DNA of 64,000 nucleotides from Linderina pennispora (Eukaryota > Kickxellomycota > Kickxellomycetes > Kickxellales > Kickxellaceae), in NCBI RefSeq assembly GCF_002104995.1, contig NW_024468256.1, positions 826,001 through 890,000 on the forward strand. The letters run 5' to 3'. The position numbers and the translations under genes were made by a program. Shown piece by piece: positions 56,315-64,000 of this stretch; the stretch's first letter is position 1, and each line of letters opens with the position of its first letter. The notes beneath the pieces were generated by a model. The model searched no databases. It saw only the letters and a program-made list of their open reading frames with translations, and was not told where the DNA came from.

Positions 56315-57713
56315 TGTGGAATTGAGGTAGTTGGAGGCGAAGATAAATGAAGAGACAGTGGTGAAGGAGGGCTTACCAATGCGCTCCAAAAAAGTTTGAA
56401 TAAAAAAGCCGAGGATCCGCAGTGATCCGATCCGCAGTGATTGGTCTGCGGATCAGATCGCTATGCAGAGGCAGCCCGCTGTTTATTGCGCGGATTAGCA
56501 GGATCGACGTTGACCAAAGCCGCACGCGAACCGAGCAGTACCGGCAATGTTTACATTTGCGAAGTCACAATTGCCGTTGCAATGGCGATCATGCAGCATG
56601 TCGCTGCCGACGATGACGGCACGGACGATGTGTGGCGATGTCCTGGCATCCCATGGAGGCGGGCTAAACCCCGAGTCACATCAGCCTAGCCCAAGGCAAT
56701 ATTCCACCCAATCCCGCACGGGCTGTGGTGGTGGTGGTTGTGTGTGGGACCATCAGTCTGTGGGCACTGCGGGACGATGGGGTTTAGAAAGGCTAATTAT
56801 AGATCGCCTGGAGCCCGGAATAGCCGAGGTCTGGATAAAAAGTGGGATTGCTTGTGCATGGGGACGGGCTGTCTCTGGAGAAAAACAAAAAGAAAGTTTG
56901 CAGCGGCAGGCTCTGTGCAGGCTGCAATCCGGTGGCGAGAGACCGTGTGCAAAGAGAAAAGAAAAAGGACGAGGCAATAAAGCATTAACTGCTTGGAACT
57001 GCCCAAGGGAATGTTGTGAGAATTACATGTGTGGAGGTGTGCATGCCCTCACTCCACGCTAGAGCGCTGGCCATCCTCTCCCCAAAAAAAACGGTTCACA
57101 GTGAAGAAAAAGTCGACTGGCTGCTGTATTGTGTCTGCGCGGGTGGATTCAGCCAGTGGGCGAGGGATGTAGGTTAAAGGGCGGGCGGTTGCAGCTCTTG
57201 TCTGCGCTAAACAATCCTGCTCGCCTTTTTTTCCACTCATCCAGTCTCTAGGCCTTCCTTGGTTACACACATTGCCTGTGTGTTGTATTAATAGCCTGGT
57301 TCAGCCACTATTTCGCTGTGCTATCCGTTCTCCGATTCTATAAATCTCGCCCTTGCTCTCTGTCGTGGCTGGTTGGCCCAGAGGCATCTTTTTCTCTCTC
57401 AGTGAAAGACACGGTTGTTTAGCGAATAGAGTGGTGTATTTTCGTGCCCAGCAAAGAAAGTAATAGCGTACTTGCTTGGACCGGTGATCCCCCTTCCTTC
57501 GCGTTTGTTTTTGTGTTCAATCTTGGGTCTTCCCACTCGCTCTGCTCCAGCATCCCTCCCTTCTTTCTGTCCACCTAGGCTTTCTCGTTTTCAGCTTATT
57601 CTTCGTTTTTCTACCCGTCTCCCGTCTTCGCCGCAACACTCCCTCTTCCCTTTCATCGTCCACCTTACTATACGACCTACATTTTTTCATTCCACCGTTT
57701 CACATATCCCGCC
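56315..57713. promoter_or_regulatory. Divergent upstream region of RRP3 and PLC-like gene, right arm
   Basis: Mirror of 27,805-29,203. Near 56,412-56,456 the CTGCGGATC core (or its complement) occurs three times against two in the left arm. No gene seen. Confidence 0.5.
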
Positions 57714-58808
57714 ATGAGCAGCCATTGTACGATTGGGCTCCGGGGCCTGCTGACATTTGCACTATGCGCCATGCAGCTGGTGCTTGTTCTAGCAGCCAAC
57801 AAAAAGTGCAACGGATCCAGCGAGCTGTGTTCGCGGGCATTCAACGAAGTATCACACATCTCGACACATGCTTCATTTGCGATGGTAGACAGCTCGAACT
57901 CGAGCTTGCCGGGCACGCAGTACAAGAACATCAAGCAGCAGCTGGAGGACGGGGTGCGTGGGCTGCATCTGGACATCTACAAGGGCTCGACGGCGGGCTC
58001 GGTGAATTTGTGCTTCCCCGACTGCAGCGTGATCAACGGCGGCACGCTGGCGGCGACGCTGGAAATTGTGAAGGCGTGGCTCGATGGCAACCCCAACGAG
58101 GTGGTGACGATATTCCTGGATGGCGCTGAGACCACGGCGGACCCAGCTGCTGTGGAGCAGGCGTTCGTGAGCTCGGGCATCGACACATACATGCTGCCCA
58201 GCAAGGCGGAGACTGGGAAGTGGCCGACGCTGGAGAAGATGATTGCCGACGGCACGCGGCTGGTGGTGTTTGCCGAGTCGCCGGCCATCTCAGACTACAA
58301 GCAGCACTTTATTAAGTTTAAAGGAATAGTGCTCAAGCTCGATGGCCCGTTCACGTACGGCGCCGAATGGACGTGCGGGCCGTGGACGCGGTCGACCGAA
58401 TCGATTCTCCTGATCCCGCACCTGATAGTCCAGACAGCGATGATCAACAAGGTGCAGCACACGAACCTGCCGTATCCGTTCAACCTGGGCACGACCAACG
58501 GGTACCAGCTCGAGTACCATGCAGTTACATGCCGCGGTGGGCAGTCGATCTGGATGAACTTTGTCGAGGTCGACTTTTACGACAAGGGCGATGTGTGGAC
58601 GCCCACGCAGAAGTTCAATGCGCTGCCGTATAAGGGCGACGATGTGGGCAACTTCTACCCAGAGTTCTTTGATGCCAAGGTGAACAGCGATGGGCGGGCG
58701 ATTGTGGACCTCAGTGGCGCTCGGGCTGTCGGGCCAGCGGCAATGGCGTGGACGATGGCTGCGGTGGTGCTGTCGCTGGCTGTTGGCGGCAGCGGCCTGC
58801 GGATATGA
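57714..58808 (+). CDS. PLC-like phosphodiesterase, GPI-anchored (right copy)
   Basis: 364 residues, intact. Same signal peptide, barrel and GPI-type tail as the left copy. It is the most diverged of the intact pairs: FAMVDSSNSSLPG for FALVNSSGLPG (two extra residues), QLEDG/QLKDG, SKAETG/SKTVTG, ISDYKQHFIKF/ISNYKKHFIQF, TPTQKFNALPYKG/TPTKKFNALPYEG. Changes lie on the predicted surface, not in the barrel strands. Confidence 0.8.
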   Translation: MSSHCTIGLRGLLTFALCAMQLVLVLAANKKCNGSSELCSRAFNEVSHISTHASFAMVDSSNSSLPGTQYKNIKQQLEDGVRGLHLDIYKGSTAGSVNLCFPDCSVINGGTLAATLEIVKAWLDGNPNEVVTIFLDGAETTADPAAVEQAFVSSGIDTYMLPSKAETGKWPTLEKMIADGTRLVVFAESPAISDYKQHFIKFKGIVLKLDGPFTYGAEWTCGPWTRSTESILLIPHLIVQTAMINKVQHTNLPYPFNLGTTNGYQLEYHAVTCRGGQSIWMNFVEVDFYDKGDVWTPTQKFNALPYKGDDVGNFYPEFFDAKVNSDGRAIVDLSGARAVGPAAMAWTMAAVVLSLAVGGSGLRI

Positions 58809-59149
58809 GCAGAGGGCCGCTTTCATGTTCAGTAGTTTCTGTGCGCTTTTCTTTTTCAATTCCATCACACTAGACATTCTCACCCCATTTTCGAGGCTCC
58901 TCCACACAGCATTCCAGCCCATCCGGCTGTCTCTTTGCTGGCATTCCCTGATCTCAACACCTTCTGTTTGCAGCTGAAGATCATCACGAGTATGAAATTA
59001 ATGTAAAAGTCGAAAATACCAGAATTTGAAGCTTGTTTTTGTTTAGGGTAGAAAAATTACTGGGGAAAAGAAATCAAGAAGCAGAAATCAAGAAGCAGAA
59101 ATCACTGGCTCCGTCCGAGCGCCCAGCGGCTTCCGAGAAGCAGCTCTCT
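58809..59149. other. Convergent gap, right arm
   Basis: Mirror of 26,374-26,715 with the same TTCTGCTTCTTGATT-type direct repeat. No gene. Confidence 0.5.
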
Positions 59150-60628
59150 CTAGTTGAGCGGAGTGCGGCCGTAGGCGCGGCGCCACATGGAGTCGATCTT
59201 CTGCAGATAGAAGGTGCCGGGGAAGAGCTTGGAGACGTCGCTCTGGGGCTCGTACTCGAGGGCGTTGTGGGTCTTCTCGCGCAGGGCCATGATCTGCTCG
59301 AACTCGACGGGCGAGATCTTGGTCCGGCTGTCCAGACGGGCCTTGAGGTCAAGGGCCTTGGCGATCTCCTCGGTGTTGCCGCGGACGCGGAACGAGTACA
59401 TGGACGCGGCGCATCCGGAGCCATAGGAGAACAGGGCAATGCGCTTGCCCTGGAGGTCAGCCGAGGACACCTCGGTGAGCAGCGAGGCCAGGCCAAAGAA
59501 GACCGAGCCCGTGTACATGTTTCCGATGTTGGAGGCGGCCAGCAGCGAGGGCTTGGTCTTGGCGGCAAAGGCCTGCTTGGAGACGTTAATGAAGGCCTTC
59601 TCGAGGACCTTGTTGGTGTACGAGTCCTCGCGGGCAATGTCCTTGAACTGCTGGACATCGGCGAACTGCGGGCATCGGGGCTGCGCAAAAAGTCGTTGTA
59701 GGCGATACGGCCAAAACCCTTGATGACCTGCTTGGTGTAGGGCGAGTGGAAGACCAGGTAGTCGACACTGTCCAGCGAGGCTGCGGACTCGGCCGCGCGC
59801 TTCTCCAGGGCATCGATGTAGGCCAGGTACGCGTTATCGAGGGCACGCACATACGAGGTCACCGACAGCGGGCCGTCGACGGTGGGGAACTCGGACGACA
59901 TGTTGGGCTTGTAGAAATCGTAGGTGTTCTCCATGAAGGTGCCGCGCAGCGGGAACTCGAGCGCCAGCGGGGCATCGGGAGCAACCAGCATGCAGACGAC
60001 GCCACAGCCGCCCGACGGCCTGGCGTTGCCCGACGCATAGACGGCGATATCGCCGGCCACCACCAGCGCCAGACGGCCGTCCCACGCCGACGAGTCCATC
60101 CACTGGCAGGCGTTGAAGAGCGCCGAGGTGCCGCCGTAGCAGGCGTTGGTCGTGTCGATGCCCTCGACGTTGAAGTTGCCAGACTCCTCAAACAGCTTCA
60201 TCAGCACCGTCTTGGTCGACTTGCTCTTGTCGATGATCGTCTCGGTGCCCACCTCCAGGCGCCCGATGTCGCTGTACGACACGTTGTACTTCTCCATGAA
60301 CGACTGCACCACCGTCAGGCACACTGACGAGATGTCCTCGCGGTCGTCGCAGAAAGCCATCTTGGACTGCCCCAGACCGATCGTGTACTTGCCGGCCGAC
60401 ACGCCGTCGTGCTGCTCGAGCTCGACCTGGTCGACGTACTAGAGAGAGGAAGAGGGAGGAAGAGAGAGGCATTGAGTGCTACTGCTGCTGCCCGGCGGCT
60501 GATGTTGTTGTGTGCACACGTCCCGGGGGGCTCTCCTCATCTTTGCAAAGAGCATGAATTCAACTTACACGGCTCGGGAAGTAGACCTCGATGGCACGGA
60601 TACCAATGTTCTCGGCGCGGGCAACCAT
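59150..60628 (-). CDS. ERG13: Hydroxymethylglutaryl-CoA synthase (right copy), one frame break
   Basis: Exon 1 60628-60569; exon 2 60438-59150; intron as in the left copy. Catalytic Cys (NACYGGT), GNARPSGG and FHSPYTK are all before the break. Near 59,672 one C is missing from a CCCC run (GATGCCCGCAG against GATGCCCCGCAG on the left), which shifts the last ~170 codons. The downstream frame is otherwise intact to the stop, with only slight changes (TKISPV for TKVSPV). Most likely a homopolymer consensus error; if real, this copy is dead. Confidence 0.88.
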
Positions 60629-61333
60629 GGTTTTTCTGTGTGGTTTCTTTGTGCTAGTGGAAAATGTAGAGGAAAAGCTGATTAATGGATGAAAAGGAGC
60701 AGAGATTTCAATTCTTCTTGGCTCTGTCTTCAAAACATCTGAAAGCGCCCTCCCCCTGCTGCTTCGTCTTTGCGCTGTCTAAAAAATCCGCTGTCCCTCC
60801 TGGCTCCCCCCTCCCCCAATGTGCCCGCCAAAAGGGCGATGCTTGACATTGGGAAACCCCAGTAGGAGACCATTGATTGGGCCGGCCGAGTTGGGTGCAC
60901 AATGCAGCCAAGAGTCGCTATGGAACTTGCTGGCAGTTGCCAAGTCGGAAACTGCCAGCACCAGCAGCGGATGGTGTGCGATCGTCGCCCTACGCTATTT
61001 TATTTTGCTGCTGCTTAGAGGGAGAACAGAGGGATCAGCTCTGTCGGCCTCTCGGCTTATTCATCCAGGACAGCCAAAGCACGACATGCCGCAGGCGGAT
61101 CAACTGCTGGCGTTCGTGTCTGGGCGTGCATTCCACAAACAAGCAGATCGCGTTGTCGGGTAAAAACGCCAGTATTTTTTATTTAGCAGTCCTACTCGCT
61201 TCTGGCGCTCGAACTGGGAGCAGAGTGGGTTACGCAAAACCTCCTCCGGAATATATCGGCCGAGACAAGAAAGGCTGACCGGCAAGGCATGGGGGAGACC
61301 GCATGGCTCGCAATTTAAAAAGACCGCTGCGAT
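60629..61333. other. HMG-CoA synthase-EMW1 gap, right arm
   Basis: Mirror of 24,190-24,894. No gene; promoter of HMG-CoA synthase on the minus strand. Confidence 0.5.
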
Positions 61334-64000
61334 TCAGGCCTGGCGGAGCTCCTTCAGTGCTTCAACAAGCCGCTCGTAGTCAGGGGTGCCTTCAAACGAC
61401 TCCTTGCCCTTGCCAATCAGGCCCCTGAGCAGCATCTTTGTCTGGTGCTTCCAGTCGCTGCACACGGGCTGCTCGATGGCAGCGGCCTTGCGCTGGTCGT
61501 CACCAGCGACCTCCTGGTCGTTTTGCTGCTGGCCGTCTTGGGCGGAGGGGGCCTTGACAACCTGCACCTTGTCGCCGAGGTTCTCGTACATGTCGGCAAG
61601 CTCCAGGGCGGCATCGACGGCATCCTTGAAGACCGGCGGGGCGTAGGACACCTGGGGGCATCTGCGAGTAGCAGCGGTACGCCTTGATGTAGCAGTCGAG
61701 GCAGTGCTTGTAGTCGCGGCGCCAGAACCAAAAGTCGGCCATGACGCGCCACAGCGGGGCGGAGTTGGTGATCTTGGCCTCGATGGCATTGACCAGCAGA
61801 TGCTCAATGTACTTGGAGTACTGCTGCTCCTTGCGGCGGGCCTCGCGCTCATTGTCATTACGTGTCAAGGTGCCGCGTGTCAGCGACGAGATGATCCCGC
61901 GCAATATGTCCAGGTCGACGCAGGCAGCGCCGTCCTTCTCGGCCCGCAGCTGCACGATACGGGTCCAGGGCGTGGATGGCGGCGCCGATCTGGTCCAGCG
62001 CCATGGATGCGGTCAAAAAGTTGGACCAGATCTGCCACGAGTCGTATTTGCCCTTCAGGGCCTCGCGCAGCGCATACCACGCCTGCTGGCGCTGTGACGC
62101 GTCATTGGACCGGCATGTGGATGCTGGCCAGGTTGTTCCAGGCCTCCGAGTTCTCGTAGTCAATATGGACCACCTGCTGGAAGGCGTCCACGCGCGGTGT
62201 CGTAGTCGCCGGTCTTGAGCGCCGCGCACCCCAGGATGTTACCACGAGCGCTCGAACAGCGGATTGAGCTTCAACGCGTGCTTGTAGCACGCGACGGAGT
62301 CGTCGAACTCGCTGCGCGCGAAATGGGTAGGCGCCCAGCGAGCGCATGGCGCGGGCGTAGCGGCAGCCCGAGAACATCCCAGGCGTGGCGCCAGTGGGCC
62401 GGGTCCTGCTTGAGGTCGCCCAGCAGGCACCACAGCTTGGGGCGGCTCGGGGCCAAGTCGAGCTGCTCGCGGATGATGCGCTCAGCAACCTCCTCCTGGC
62501 CCAGCATCTGGTAGCACGCGATGACCTCGTCCCACATGTGCAGGCGCTCAAAGATATCCAGGGCCGAGCGCACGACGCCCAGGGCCATGAACTGCTTGGC
62601 CAGCTCGCGCTCCAGCTCCCACTGGCTGGGCAGCGCCAGCGCATGGAAGAACTGCAGGCGCTCGCATGGGCCCTGCCTCGTGGGCCTCGGGCAGCGGGTG
62701 CGAGATCTGGTCGACCAGGGCCTGCAGCTGCAGCGTCGCGCGCTCCACAGTGCGGGTTTTGGCTGCCTCCAGCCGCGACCGCTGCAGCAGCGCCATCGTG
62801 TAGATGCTCCAGTTGCCCGGGTGCTGCAGCACACGCACCACAAACGGCATCATCTGCTCGGACGTCAGACCATGGGCCGGGTTTTCGTTCTGCACATTCA
62901 GGCACAGCGCCAGCAAAACACTCGCGTCCAGCCCCCGCAGCTGCCTGCTGCCCCGATATGTCCAGATCCGTGAATGCAATCTGCTCCAGCAGCGTGTCGT
63001 CGTTCAGCGCAAAGCTCTCGGGCGCCGCCCCCTGATCTGCCTTGCGGGCCGGCTGGGCGCTCTGCGCTAGCAGCACCAGCTGCGCGGTGTCGGAACTCTT
63101 GGAAACCGCGTGCGCTTGCCCTTGGCGCCTGTGATTTCCCACTGCAAGCCCGCTGGCCGCCTGCGCTGCCGTTAGCTGCTGCACCGCGTCCCGCGTCATC
63201 TGGTGCTGCGCATAGGCCACCCCGTGCTCCCATGCTGAGCCTTGCCCACAGCTCGCGGTCGCCCGCCCCACCGCATCCCATGTGTGGGTCGCCGCCGACC
63301 GGCTCATCGGCTCATTGCACCGTCTCCTGCACCTCCACCACGCTGTCCTCGCCCAGCTCCGGCACCGGCTTCGGCAGGCGCCGCCGGCATCCTGCTGCTC
63401 CACAGCACTGTAGCCGTCCATGATCTGGTCCAGCAGCGACTGGGCCGGGTACTCCAAAAGGCTCTGCTGTGCGAGCAAAACACGGGATGCCCACCACCTT
63501 GCGCTGCCTACCGCCTGGTCGCGCTCATCCGCACGCCATGTCCACCAGCAGCCAGCGGGCAAGTGCCAGAAACAGCGGCCGCGGCGTCAGCGTATTACGC
63601 CTCCTCGCCGTCGGCTGCCAACATCTCCAGTAGCGACTTGGTCGGAGCGCCGCCCGCTCCTTGCTCTGCTCCGCTCCCAGATACACGCGTCCCCAGCTGG
63701 TCACGTCGCCCGATCTCGTGCTTGGAAGCGCCTTCGGGCAGCTCTGTAGGCGCGGCTGCAATAAACCTTCCTTGTACTTGTCTGCCACGGCCAGCAAAAG
63801 CTCTGCCGGGTCCATTAGGAACTCGGGGCCCGTCCAGTTCGTCTGGATGAACGCCTGCAGTGCTGCTGCTCCGATCCATGTCAGAGATGCCCAGCCTGCG
63901 GCCCCGTGCTGCGTGGCGAACTGCTGCGCCTGCTGCTGCGCTGTTGCCTGCAGAGACGACGCCGTCACGTCCTCGTCTGCGGCCAGCGTGCGGAATAGAT
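61334..64000 (-). CDS. EMW1: Emw1/TTC27-family TPR protein (right copy), partial, many indels
   Basis: The stop is at 61,334; by alignment to the left copy the start would be near 64,130, just outside the window. Identity to the left copy is high but single-base gains and losses interrupt the frame repeatedly, for example AGGGCCCATG for AGGGCCATG near 62,668, CTGGGGACGCG for CTGGGACGCG near 63,695, and AAGGAAGG for AAGGAAGGG near 63,765. It is in frame where the left copy is broken (near 62,800 and 61,500). Mixed gains and losses, mostly in GC runs, suggest poor consensus toward the window end. Confidence 0.8.

Larger units (their letters stand above)
48780..64000. repeat. Right arm of the giant inverted repeat, continues past window
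   Basis: Reverse complement of 21,544-37,277. Its inner edge lies only about 78 bp after the SPT5 stop. It carries P450-B fragment, P450-A, QNG1, AlkB-like, RRP3, PLC-like, HMG-CoA synthase and EMW1 in mirror order. Base 64,000 pairs with 21,544. Single-base indels against the left arm become frequent beyond about 61.6 kb. Confidence 0.95.

Noticed and set aside
1-64000. CRISPR array, phage, plasmid or defence island
   Set aside because: No spaced direct repeats, no prokaryotic operon structure; all identifiable genes are fungal.

Overview
The window is nuclear DNA from a fungus. Supporting genes are Ima1, Snl1-like BAG protein, Emw1/TTC27, an Rvs167/Hob1-type BAR-SH3 protein, Spt5, a Cdc11-type septin and GPI-anchored secreted proteins. 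Genes are dense, with few short GT-AG introns. The P450 family and overall style recall Kickxellales (Coemansia/Linderina-like early-diverging fungi), but that placement is recognition only and is not proven here.

Layout. 1-21 kb is single-copy: an Ima1 inner-nuclear-membrane gene cut by the window edge, a P450 fossil, an unidentified gene, Mpv17/Sym1, the BAR-SH3 gene, an aldehyde dehydrogenase, a BAG-domain protein, a secreted I78-type inhibitor, a 2-kb AT-rich island ending at tRNA-Gln(UUG), APC/C subunit Cdc16, polynucleotide kinase/phosphatase, succinate dehydrogenase flavoprotein and a three-exon NEDD8/Rub1 gene.

From 21.5 kb to the end the window is a giant imperfect inverted repeat. 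The left arm (about 21,544-37,277) carries Emw1, HMG-CoA synthase, a PLC-like GPI protein, DEAD-box Rrp3, an AlkB-like dioxygenase, queuosine-salvage glycosylase Qng1 and two P450s. The right arm (about 48,780-64,000, running off the window) carries the same eight loci in mirror order. The arms differ by roughly 1-4% and by indels, so they are not an exact fold-back. The 11.5-kb unique spacer holds a PX-BAR sorting nexin, mitochondrial ribosomal protein mL54, a DUF7707-like GPI protein, a septin and SPT5.

Reading frames are broken in many conserved genes. In Ima1, the sorting nexin, septin and SPT5 every break I could resolve is one extra base, which looks like consensus error rather than gene death. 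The Emw1, HMG-CoA synthase and P450 copies show both gains and losses of single bases. The four arm P450 loci also carry real-looking lesions: the two P450-B copies have different large deletions. The main question is whether the inverted repeat is a genuine chromosomal duplication or two haplotypes joined by assembly. I see no defence system, CRISPR array, virus or obviously new enzymatic system.
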